DNA of 5,278 nucleotides. It comes from Chloroflexota bacterium. Lineage in GTDB: Bacteria > Chloroflexota > Anaerolineae > DTPP01. The stretch spans positions 1-5,278 of the forward strand of contig JAAYZY010000410.1 of the NCBI GenBank assembly GCA_012514615.1, in the 5' to 3' direction. The position numbers were made by a program, and so were the translations under genes. The notes beneath the pieces were generated by a model. The model was not told where the DNA came from, ran no database searches, and saw nothing but the letters and a program-made list of their open reading frames with translations. Every line of letters starts with the position of its first letter. Positions within the stretch are counted from its first letter, which is position 1. Below are positions 1 through 5,278 of this stretch, one piece after another.

Positions 1-85
1 CCCACGGAAGCGGGCGTTCGGCCGGGGAGTCCACCGGGTGTCTGCACCCCCGCGTTCTCAGGGTGCGCCGGCCTGCCGCGTCTCG

Positions 86-1867
86 TCAGAAGCTCATCCC
101 CTCGGCGAAGTTGCGCATGAAGCGGGGGGCGCGGGCCAGTTCCAGGTAGCGCACCCTGGCGGCCACCTCCTGGGCCTCCTGGCGCTTCGCCTGGGAGACC
201 AGGGCCAAGCGCGCCCCGGCGCCGGCGGCGTTGCCCACTTGAGACACCCGCTCCAGCGGCAGCCGCGGCAGCAGCCCGATGGTCATGGCGTTGTCCACGT
301 CGATGTAGGTGCCGAAGGCGCCAGCGATGATCACCTCATCTACGTCGGCCGCGGCGATCTGGGCGTCCTGCAGCAGGGTCTCGATGCCGCTTCGGATCGC
401 CCCCTTGGCTAGCTGCAGCTCGCGGATGTCGTGCTGCGTCACGGCCACAGCGCGGCCTTGTCCAGCGGTTGCGGCCGGGGCGATGATGAATGCCCGCTCC
501 CCATCCATCTCCTGCACATCGGGACCGCCCAAGCGACCCTTGGCATCCAGGCGTCCGGACATACGCAGGTGCGCCACCACGTCCAGCAGGCCCGACCCGC
601 AGATCCCCACGGCCGGCTCGTCGCCGATGGTCTTGTACGCGACGCCGCCATCGGCGATGCGCACCCTCTCGATGGCGCCCGGCGCGGCCCGCATGCCGAA
701 CTTGATGTGCGCGCCCTCGAACGCCGGGCCGGAAGCGCACGAGAGGCTGGTCATGTGGCCGCGGTGGATGAGGCACATCTCGGTGTTGGTGCCGATGTCG
801 ATGGCCAGGGCCGTGTGGGTGCGGTGGGCCAGGTCCACGGCCAACAGCATGGCCACGTGGTCGGCCCCCACGTAGCCAGCGATATTGGGCAGCAGGTGCA
901 CGTAGGCGCCCGGCGCCAGGCACAGGCCCAGGTCGCGCCCTGGCACGTCCACCGCCCCCCGCACCGCGGGCACGTAGGGGGCCGCGGCCAACTGCTGCAC
1001 CGGCAACCCCAGGAACAGGTGGTGGATGGCGGTGTTGCCCACCACCACCGCCTCGACCACGTCGCTGGGCTGCACGCCCAACTCGCTGCAGGCGTCGGCC
1101 GCCAGCCGGTTCAGCCCATCCGCCACGAGCGTCTGCATGCGGGCGGCCTCATCGTCGCCCTTGCCGGCGTACATCAGCCGGGCGATGACATCCTCGCCGT
1201 AGGCGATCTGCGGGTTCATGGCCCCCTTTGCCGCCAGGGCGCGGCCTGAGGTCAGGTCCACGAGGTAGGCGGCTACCTTGGTGGTGCCGACGTCTACCGC
1301 TAGGCCGAGCCAGGGCGCGTCGACCTCGGCCACGTGGATGACCTCCTGGCCCCTCCGAGTGACGGCGGCCTGCCAGCCCAAGCGCCGCAGCGTGGGGCTA
1401 GCCCATCGCGCCACCGTCAGGCTGCCAACGGCTGCACCCACCGCCTCGTGCAGGCGTTCGTCGTCGCCGCGCAGATCCTCCAGCGTTGGCGGGGCGATGG
1501 TCACGCTCTGGCGGTGCACCGAGGGCGCCACCTCCACCGACACCTCGAGGCCCTCCACCTGGGTACGCTGCAGCGCCGTGAGCGATTCAGGCGGCACGTG
1601 CACGCGGCAGGCGCTCAGGGGCTTGGCCAAGCAGGCCAGCCGCAGCCCCTGCGCCTTCTCGGCTGCCGACAGTCGCTCTGCTTCCCGGGGCGAAAGGGGG
1701 CTCACCTGGCCAGCCACCACCTGCACTCGGCAGTGGCCGCAGGTGCCGTGGCCGCCGCAGATGCTGGCAAGGTCCACCCCAAGGCTGCGCGCCGCGTCCA
1801 GCAGGGTGCTGCCCTCGGGGCAGGGGCCGCGCCGGCCCACCGGTTGGAAGTCGACGATATGGGGCAA
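86..1867 (-). CDS. Reductive activator of corrinoid proteins (RACo-type 2Fe-2S/ASKHA protein)
   Basis: A 593-residue cytoplasmic repair enzyme. It uses ATP hydrolysis to drive reduction of inactivated Co(II) corrinoid proteins to Co(I), so that methyl transfer can resume. Residues 1-90 are a plant-type 2Fe-2S ferredoxin domain with ligands C37, C43, C46 (CGGHGTCGHC) and C79 (LACL). A linker region covers roughly 90-185. The C-terminal ASKHA ATPase (DUF4445-type) contains LAVDVGTTK (189-197), VVVGNTAIHH (274-283), AIDIGTNTEM (355-364), SCASGPAFEGA (376-386), GICGSG (421-426) and IIAGAFGTYIDVDNAMTIGL (513-532). All expected nucleotide and cluster motifs are present, so it looks functional. The start is TTG at 1867, with AAGGAGG 6 nt upstream. 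Its natural partner is the corrinoid protein encoded at 4527-5159. It is the last recognisable gene of the operon here. Confidence 0.95.
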   Translation of the reverse strand: MPHIVDFQPVGRRGPCPEGSTLLDAARSLGVDLASICGGHGTCGHCRVQVVAGQVSPLSPREAERLSAAEKAQGLRLACLAKPLSACRVHVPPESLTALQRTQVEGLEVSVEVAPSVHRQSVTIAPPTLEDLRGDDERLHEAVGAAVGSLTVARWASPTLRRLGWQAAVTRRGQEVIHVAEVDAPWLGLAVDVGTTKVAAYLVDLTSGRALAAKGAMNPQIAYGEDVIARLMYAGKGDDEAARMQTLVADGLNRLAADACSELGVQPSDVVEAVVVGNTAIHHLFLGLPVQQLAAAPYVPAVRGAVDVPGRDLGLCLAPGAYVHLLPNIAGYVGADHVAMLLAVDLAHRTHTALAIDIGTNTEMCLIHRGHMTSLSCASGPAFEGAHIKFGMRAAPGAIERVRIADGGVAYKTIGDEPAVGICGSGLLDVVAHLRMSGRLDAKGRLGGPDVQEMDGERAFIIAPAATAGQGRAVAVTQHDIRELQLAKGAIRSGIETLLQDAQIAAADVDEVIIAGAFGTYIDVDNAMTIGLLPRLPLERVSQVGNAAGAGARLALVSQAKRQEAQEVAARVRYLELARAPRFMRNFAEGMSF

Positions 1868-1873
1868 AGCGAT

Positions 1874-1880
1874 CCTCCTT
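1874..1880 (-). promoter_or_regulatory. Ribosome binding site supporting a TTG start for the RACo gene
   Basis: The minus strand reads AAGGAGG, 6 nt before the TTG at 1867, the same motif and spacing as for the corrinoid protein. No ATG or GTG suits this site. The protein then begins (M)PHIVDFQPVG, the expected first strand of a ferredoxin domain, so the TTG start is well supported. Confidence 0.85.
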
Positions 1881-1890
1881 GGGGGTCAGT

Positions 1891-3101
1891 TCAGCGCTCT
1901 CTGGCCAACCATCCGCTCAGCACGCCCAGGGCGGCCATCCCAGCCAGGCTGGCGAACGCTGCCGTCCAGCCGGCCGCTTCTGCTAGTGTACCAAAGAAGA
2001 CTGGCCCGAGCAACATGCCCGCGTTCTGCCCCACCATGATCACCGCCATGGCCGCGCCGCCTTGTCGCTGGTCGCCGGCGGCCTCTACGGCGGCGGCGAA
2101 GATGTTGGTGGGCACAACCCCCAGCACCAGGCCCAGCGCGAAGACGAGGACGACGAGGCCGCCTACGCTGAGCAGGCCCAACAGCGGCAGCAACAGGATC
2201 GCCGCGCCCAGCCCGAAGGTGTAGACCTTGTGGCGTGAGCCCAGGCGGTCGGAGATGACGCCACCGGCCGGCGCGGAGAAGATGGTCACCAGGGTGAGGA
2301 TGCTGGCGATCAGGGCGGCCTGCGTCAGCGGGAGACCGTGCTCGGTGGCCAAGAAGGTGGGCAGGTAGGTGCCCACCCCCATGGTGGCCGCGTTGAAGGC
2401 GGCGAAGGCGGCCGCCAGCCACCACAGGGAGCGGTTGCGTAGCACTGGGCCGGCGGATGGGAAAGCCTCCTGTTGGAGGCCGGCGCTGCCCGGAAGGGCG
2501 GCTGCAGGCGGGGCCGGCCGCACCCGAGCCAGGTAGAGCAGGGTAGCGGCCACGGCATAGCCCGCGCCCAGCCACCAGACGGCGCGCCAATCCCGCCCCT
2601 GGGCCAGGGAGGGAGCCACGAGGAGCATGGCGGCGGTGCCGATGGGTACCCAGGCGGCCCAAATGCCCATGGCTGTGCCCCCCTGACGAGCTGAGAACCA
2701 CTGCGCGATGATGGCCGGGCCAACACAGCCACAAGGCTGGTTCCGATCCCTTCCACCACCCGGCTGATCAGCAAGAGGTTGGTGCTGGGGCTCAGCGCGC
2801 CCAGCGTCGCCCCCAGCGCCACTGAGCCGCCGGCCAAGAGGCCGGTCCAGCGCGGCCCTGCCTTCTGGTAGATGAGCCCCGCCGGCAGCGCCAGCACCAG
2901 GCCGGTGATGGCGAAGACGGACATGAGCAGGCCGGCGCCGCCCACCGACAGGCGCAACTGCTCCATGAGGATCGGCATGATGGGCGGCGCCTTGAACTGG
3001 TTGAGGGGCGCGGCGATGCTGAACAGAAGCAGAACGGCCAGGACAAGCCAGGCCCCAGAGCGGCCGATTTGCCGAGTGGGCTGTGGAGTGTGTGCGGTCA
3101 T
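1891..3101 (-). pseudogene. MFS transporter interrupted by a single frameshift
   Basis: Two overlapping frames each hold part of one major facilitator superfamily permease. The 5' part (3101 to about 2721) encodes residues 1-127, including the hydrophobic stretches after the start and the segment NQFKAPPIMPILMEQL. The 3' part (about 2721 to 1891) continues with GPAIIAQWFSARQGGTAMGI and runs to the stop. Restoring one base in the GGCCCGG at the junction gives 403 residues, a normal MFS length, with about 12 predicted membrane helices, a central cytoplasmic loop near 193-220 and a motif-A-like GGVISDRLGSRHK at 280-292. Nothing else appears lost. The start is taken as ATG 3101, with GGGGG 7 nt upstream; ATG 3107 and ATG 3140 are also in frame. 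The NQFK..P.MP.LM pattern recalls CynX/NimT-like carriers, but the substrate cannot be told. The stop is 23 nt before the RACo start, so the two are probably co-transcribed. The gene may be truly broken or carry a sequencing error. Confidence 0.85.
2717..2721 (-). other. Frameshift site in the MFS gene
   Basis: Upstream of this point the frame encodes RVVEGIGTSLVAVL and then drifts into non-membrane sequence. The sensible continuation, GPAIIAQWF, is in the -1 frame. One missing base in the GG-CCC run (minus strand TTGGCCCGG, where TTGGGCCCGG would be in frame) restores Leu-Gly-Pro-Ala. No X-XXY-YYZ slippery heptamer is present, which argues against programmed -1 frameshifting. Confidence 0.8.
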
Positions 3102-3108
3102 GGGCATG

Positions 3109-3123
3109 CCCCCGAAAAGGGGG
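3109..3123. promoter_or_regulatory. C5/G5 hairpin sequestering the MFS ribosome binding site
   Basis: CCCCC (3109-3113), GAAAA (3114-3118) and GGGGG (3119-3123) form a 5-bp all-GC stem. On the minus-strand transcript the 3' arm is GGGGG, 7 nt before the ATG at 3101, and is the only Shine-Dalgarno-like stretch for that start. The 5' arm directly abuts the 14-bp inverted repeat, so the two stems could stack with no gap. The base pairing is visible; any control of translation is inference. Confidence 0.5.
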
Positions 3124-3155
3124 TGCAGGCAGAGATGCATCCATCTCTGCCTGCA
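3124..3155. repeat. Perfect 14-bp inverted repeat with 4-nt spacer (hairpin or operator)
   Basis: TGCAGGCAGAGATG (3124-3137) is followed by CATC and then its exact reverse complement CATCTCTGCCTGCA (3142-3155). It lies 50 nt after the URO-D stop and 22 nt before the preferred MFS start. As minus-strand RNA it would form a strong hairpin. It is not a clean intrinsic terminator: the next bases are CCCCCTTTTC, not a U-tract directly after the stem, and nothing T-rich follows on the plus strand. It could be a leaky terminator or attenuator, an RNA stabiliser separating upstream from downstream expression, or the operator of a dimeric regulator. The sequence alone does not choose between these. 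Confidence 0.85.
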
Positions 3156-3205
3156 TCGAGGAACCTTCCCACCCTTGGTCTGAAGGGCAGCGGGCGCCGC
3201 CGGCT

Positions 3206-4525
3206 TCAGGCACTGGCAGGCCGCCTTGGGCTCAAGGCGAGGCTAGTATAGACGCCGAACTCCCGCGTGGCGTCGACCCAGGCCCGCACCAGATCTAGGT
3301 TGCTGCCCTCCATCTCGCCCACGCCGGGGCTCATGATGAAGCCGCCGCCGTTGCCTACCACCTCGCAGACCTTCTTGGTGTGCTCGCGCACCTGTTGCAC
3401 CGTGCCGCTCTGGAGCAGCGAGTTCTTCATGCCGCCGATGATGCACATGGTGTCGCCGACGATCTCCTTCACCTTGAAGATGTCGCTGCTCTGGAACCAG
3501 CCGGCGGTCTTGCCCTTGGGCAGCTCGGCCAGGTACTTGAGCCGTTGGTCCCACACCCCTTCGTAGAAGCAGATGGGCATGATGTCGTTCTCCACCATGG
3601 TGAGCATCTGCTGCTTGAGCTGCGGCCAGTAGAAGCGCTCGAATTGCGCCAGCGACATGAAGCCGTCGGAGCCGCGGTGCAGCGGGATGAAGGCCGCCTT
3701 GAGGCCCGTGGCCTTGCGGAAGCTGATGGCGAACTCGAGCTGGAACTTCAGTACCTTCTCCTCGGCAGCCAGGAGCTTCTCAGGCCGGCGCAGCATGTCC
3801 AGCATGATGCCGCGCATGCCCCGCAGGGTGTCGGACATGAAGTCGAAGGGCGCTTCGGTGAGGGAGCCAGCCAAGAAGTGCGGCGGGAAGCCCAAGGCCA
3901 TCATGCGGCTGGTGGATTCGCCCAGCTTGGCCGCGTCGGCCACCGCCACGTCGATGGCCTTGCCCAGGGCCTTCAGCGCCTCTTGCATGGGCGGGGTGGC
4001 GTACATGGGCAGGTTGCCCAGATGGTAGTGGCCGTAAGCCCACATGCCGAAGGGCGGCAGGTCCTTCAGAGCTTCCAGCTTGCTGAACGCCCGCGGCAGG
4101 TACTGGCGGATGGCCCAGTCGGAGGGATCCTCCAGGAAGGCGTCGTAGTCCTCGGCCTTCATGAACTCACGCTCATCGAACTGGAACGACCCGGTGTCGG
4201 GCAGGCCATAGCCGGGCCACTTGGTCATGCGGTCGCCCAGGGCGAGGCTGGGCCGGGGGTTGTTGAAGAGGCCCATCACCGCGTCGGGCTGGAACTCCTG
4301 GGCCAACGCCTCCAGCAGGCGCTGGGAGGTCTCCCAGTTGTCTTGCTGCTCGCGGTGGGTCACCCCGCCGAACTCGGCCAAGAGGTAGCCGCCGGGCATG
4401 TTGACCGGGATGCGGTCGGGCTGCTGCAGCGCCAGCGCGTCCTGAATGCGTTTCCCGCGCTCGGCCAGCAGTCTCTCCGTGCTCTTGCCCCCATCAAGCT
4501 TCTCTGTGAAGGTCATGGTAGCCAT
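3206..4525 (-). CDS. URO-D superfamily methyltransferase, probable substrate:corrinoid methyltransferase
   Basis: A 439-residue soluble protein of the uroporphyrinogen decarboxylase (PF01208) TIM-barrel superfamily. In corrinoid operons these act as methyltransferases rather than heme enzymes. The family's N-terminal signature RIQDALALQQPDRIPV is at 26-41. Later landmarks are LHRGSDGFMS (282-290), PICFYEGVWDQR (317-328), CIIGGMKNSLLQSGT (361-375, the GN-x-LL-x-GT segment) and GGFIMSPGVGEMEG (394-407). In MtaA/MtbA-type members zinc is held by H-x-C about 77 residues before a final Cys in an SPGC-like loop. Here those positions read F320, E322 and V402, so the usual zinc site is missing. It is too divergent and too closely tied to corrinoid genes to be HemE. 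With a folate methyltransferase upstream, the most economical role is substrate demethylation (MT I), perhaps on a methyl ether; the substrate is unknown. ATG at 4525 has AGGAG 9 nt upstream, inside the preceding gene, and follows that gene's stop by 1 nt. Confidence 0.85.
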   Translation of the reverse strand: MATMTFTEKLDGGKSTERLLAERGKRIQDALALQQPDRIPVNMPGGYLLAEFGGVTHREQQDNWETSQRLLEALAQEFQPDAVMGLFNNPRPSLALGDRMTKWPGYGLPDTGSFQFDEREFMKAEDYDAFLEDPSDWAIRQYLPRAFSKLEALKDLPPFGMWAYGHYHLGNLPMYATPPMQEALKALGKAIDVAVADAAKLGESTSRMMALGFPPHFLAGSLTEAPFDFMSDTLRGMRGIMLDMLRRPEKLLAAEEKVLKFQLEFAISFRKATGLKAAFIPLHRGSDGFMSLAQFERFYWPQLKQQMLTMVENDIMPICFYEGVWDQRLKYLAELPKGKTAGWFQSSDIFKVKEIVGDTMCIIGGMKNSLLQSGTVQQVREHTKKVCEVVGNGGGFIMSPGVGEMEGSNLDLVRAWVDATREFGVYTSLALSPRRPASA

Positions 4526-4526
4526 C

Positions 4527-5159
4527 TCATTTCACTCCTGTCCACTGCTTCGCCAGCGCGACGGCGGCCATGGCATCGGCGCCGAAAGCGTCTGCGCCGA
4601 CGTACTCCCGCACCTGCTCGTCTACCGTGCCGCCGCCGATCATGATCTTCACCTTGTCTCGCAGGCCAGCGGCCGTGATGGCGGCGATGGTCTCCTTCAT
4701 CGAGTCGTAGGATAGGGTCAGGAAGCCGCTGAGCCCCACCGCGGCCGGCTTGACCTCGGCGATCTTCTCGACGAACGTCTCCACCGGCACGTCGATGCCC
4801 AGATCGAACACTTCGAAGCCGTTGATGTCCAGCATGAAGACGACGATGTCCTTGCCGATGTCGTGGATGTCGCCCTTGACGGTGCCCACCACCAACTTGG
4901 CGCCCTTCTTCACTTGGTGGTCGCCCTGGAGGTACGGCCTGGCCTCAGCGGAGATACCCTTGAGGATCTCGCCGGCCAGGATCAGCTCGGGGATGAAATA
5001 GTGCCCCTCCTCGAACCGTTTGCCCACGACCTCCATGGCCGTGCGGCAGTCGTCCAGGATGGCTGTGGGCGGAGCGCCTTCGGCCAGCATCTTCTTGGCC
5101 AGCGCCAACGCCTCCTCTTCTTGCATCTCTGCGATGTAGTGGATCAGTTTCTCTGACAT
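4527..5159 (-). CDS. Methyltransferase cognate corrinoid protein (MtaC/MtbC/MttC-like)
   Basis: A cytoplasmic methyl-carrying shuttle of 210 residues, the usual size for this family. Residues 1-85 form the helical B12-binding-2 (methionine-synthase cap-like) domain, with the typical AMEVVGKRFEEGHYFIPELI stretch at 41-60. Residues 86-210 form the Rossmann-like B12-binding domain. The base-off/His-on cobalamin motif is GDIHDIGKD, with D97, the cobalt-ligating H99 and G102. The second cobalamin-contact element is GLSGFLT (S144, T148), and a glycine loop IGGG lies at 174-177. All key residues are present, so the protein should be functional. It would accept methyl on Co(I) from the URO-D enzyme encoded next and donate it to the folate enzyme encoded just upstream. 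ATG at 5159 is preferred over the in-frame GTG at 5165, because AAGGAGG lies 6 nt before the ATG but directly abuts the GTG. The TGA stop is 1 nt from the next start, so the genes are probably translationally coupled. Confidence 0.95.
   Translation of the reverse strand: MSEKLIHYIAEMQEEEALALAKKMLAEGAPPTAILDDCRTAMEVVGKRFEEGHYFIPELILAGEILKGISAEARPYLQGDHQVKKGAKLVVGTVKGDIHDIGKDIVVFMLDINGFEVFDLGIDVPVETFVEKIAEVKPAAVGLSGFLTLSYDSMKETIAAITAAGLRDKVKIMIGGGTVDEQVREYVGADAFGADAMAAVALAKQWTGVK
4535..4539 (-). promoter_or_regulatory. Ribosome binding site of the URO-D gene, inside the corrinoid-protein gene
   Basis: The minus strand reads AGGAG, 9 nt before the ATG at 4525, lying within the last codons of the corrinoid-protein gene. 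A stop and a start separated by 1 nt, with the binding site inside the upstream gene, suggest translational coupling of shuttle protein and methyltransferase. Confidence 0.7.
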
Positions 5160-5165
5160 GAGCAC

Positions 5166-5172
5166 CCTCCTT
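5166..5172 (-). promoter_or_regulatory. Ribosome binding site deciding the corrinoid-protein start
   Basis: On the minus strand this reads AAGGAGG, a near-perfect Shine-Dalgarno sequence, 6 nt upstream of the ATG at 5159. It leaves no room for initiation at the in-frame GTG at 5165, so it fixes the start. Confidence 0.85.
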
Positions 5173-5193
5173 GGGACATGGTGTGTTGAGCGG

Positions 5194-5278
5194 CTACCCC
5201 AACAGCCCGGCCCGATAGGCCCGGGTGTAGTTCAGACAGTGTCGGTCGAGGCCCAAGACGGCTTCGGCGGCCAGGACC
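5194..5278 (-). CDS. Partial C-terminus, probable methyltetrahydrofolate:corrinoid methyltransferase (MeTr/DHPS-like)
   Basis: Only the last 27 codons and a TAG stop are inside the window; the 5' part lies beyond the right edge. The tail reads AAEAVLGLDRHCLNYTRAYR and then AGLLG. Its spacing (A-E-x-L-L/V, then H/Y-C, an aromatic residue, and basic or aromatic residues) matches, from memory, the C-terminal helix of pterin-binding methyltransferases such as AcsE/MeTr, which ends with a similar AE...YC...F arrangement. Such enzymes move a methyl group between a corrinoid protein and tetrahydrofolate. The stop lies 34 nt before the start of the corrinoid-protein gene on the same strand, so the two are probably co-transcribed. 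This is the partner the cluster needs to hand methyl groups to folate. The call rests on 27 residues plus context. The reading frame is secure, because it runs open to the edge and stops just before a strong ribosome binding site, but the family is tentative. Confidence 0.5.
   Translation of the reverse strand, partial: VLAAEAVLGLDRHCLNYTRAYRAGLLG

Noticed and set aside
1..85. Possible terminator or start of a next gene after RACo
   Set aside because: GGGTG at 36-40 can pair with CACCC at 45-49, and GCACCC at 44-49 can pair with GGGTGC at 61-66, but these stems are short, mutually exclusive and lack a T-tract. GTG codons on the minus strand open to the left edge but have no convincing ribosome binding site.
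431..1249. A 272-codon plus-strand open frame opposite the RACo gene, and other long frames between 38 and 2224
   Set aside because: All are antisense to RACo or MFS, show His/Arg/Gly-rich compositional artefacts and carry no recognisable motif.
2711..2730. Programmed -1 ribosomal frameshifting as the explanation for the split MFS gene
   Set aside because: There is no canonical slippery heptamer at the junction, and programmed shifting is not known to me in this transporter family. A one-base deletion is simpler.
2721..3213. 5' extension of the downstream MFS frame, giving a nominal 440-residue ORF from 3213
   Set aside because: Upstream of about 2721 this frame encodes a hydrophilic, Arg/Gly/His-rich sequence. 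The membrane-like MFS N-terminus is in the other frame, so the extension is a shadow created by the frameshift.
3206..4525. Annotation as uroporphyrinogen decarboxylase HemE of heme synthesis
   Set aside because: At 439 residues it is longer than the usual roughly 350 of HemE, and it sits 1 nt after a corrinoid shuttle gene in an operon with a RACo activator. A methyltransferase role fits far better.
3380..4645. A 421-codon open frame on the plus strand opposite the URO-D gene
   Set aside because: It is antisense to a well-supported gene and extends into the corrinoid-protein gene. Its translation is low-complexity, rich in H, G, L, Q and A, with no family signature. Long antisense frames are expected in high-GC DNA.

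Overview
The window is a single, tightly packed, G+C-rich (about two-thirds by eye) gene cluster. Every credible gene lies on the minus strand, so transcription runs right to left. The content points to a corrinoid-dependent methyl-transfer (demethylation) system of the kind found in acetogens and other anaerobes that feed methyl groups into the tetrahydrofolate or Wood-Ljungdahl pathway. The host is probably a high-GC anaerobic bacterium. Anaerolineae-like Chloroflexota or a high-GC clostridial or deltaproteobacterial lineage would fit, but nothing here fixes the taxon.

Layout in transcription order: (1) the last 27 codons of a gene cut by the right edge (5194-5278), whose C-terminus resembles methyltetrahydrofolate:corrinoid methyltransferases of the MeTr/AcsE/MtrH type; (2) a complete corrinoid-binding shuttle protein (4527-5159); (3) a complete URO-D superfamily methyltransferase (3206-4525), whose start is 1 nt past the previous stop; (4) a roughly 100-nt gap holding a perfect 14-bp inverted repeat directly abutting a C5/G5 hairpin over the next ribosome binding site; (5) an MFS transporter (1891-3101) broken by one -1 frameshift near 2720; (6) a RACo-type reductive activator of corrinoid proteins (86-1867), starting at TTG. 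The last 85 bases hold no supportable gene.

Together the parts make a nearly complete methyl-transfer module. The URO-D protein would take a methyl group from an unknown methylated substrate and place it on Co(I) of the corrinoid protein. The truncated MeTr-like enzyme would pass it to tetrahydrofolate. The RACo protein would rescue corrinoid that has oxidised to Co(II), and the MFS protein would move substrate or product. The four-component logic resembles aryl-methyl-ether O-demethylase systems (MtvABC of Moorella, MtoABCD of Methermicoccus). The substrate cannot be read from the sequence.

The points that most deserve a second look are the URO-D enzyme, which appears to lack all three canonical His/Cys/Cys zinc ligands of MtaA/MtbA-type enzymes, the single-base lesion in the transporter, and the double hairpin in front of it.
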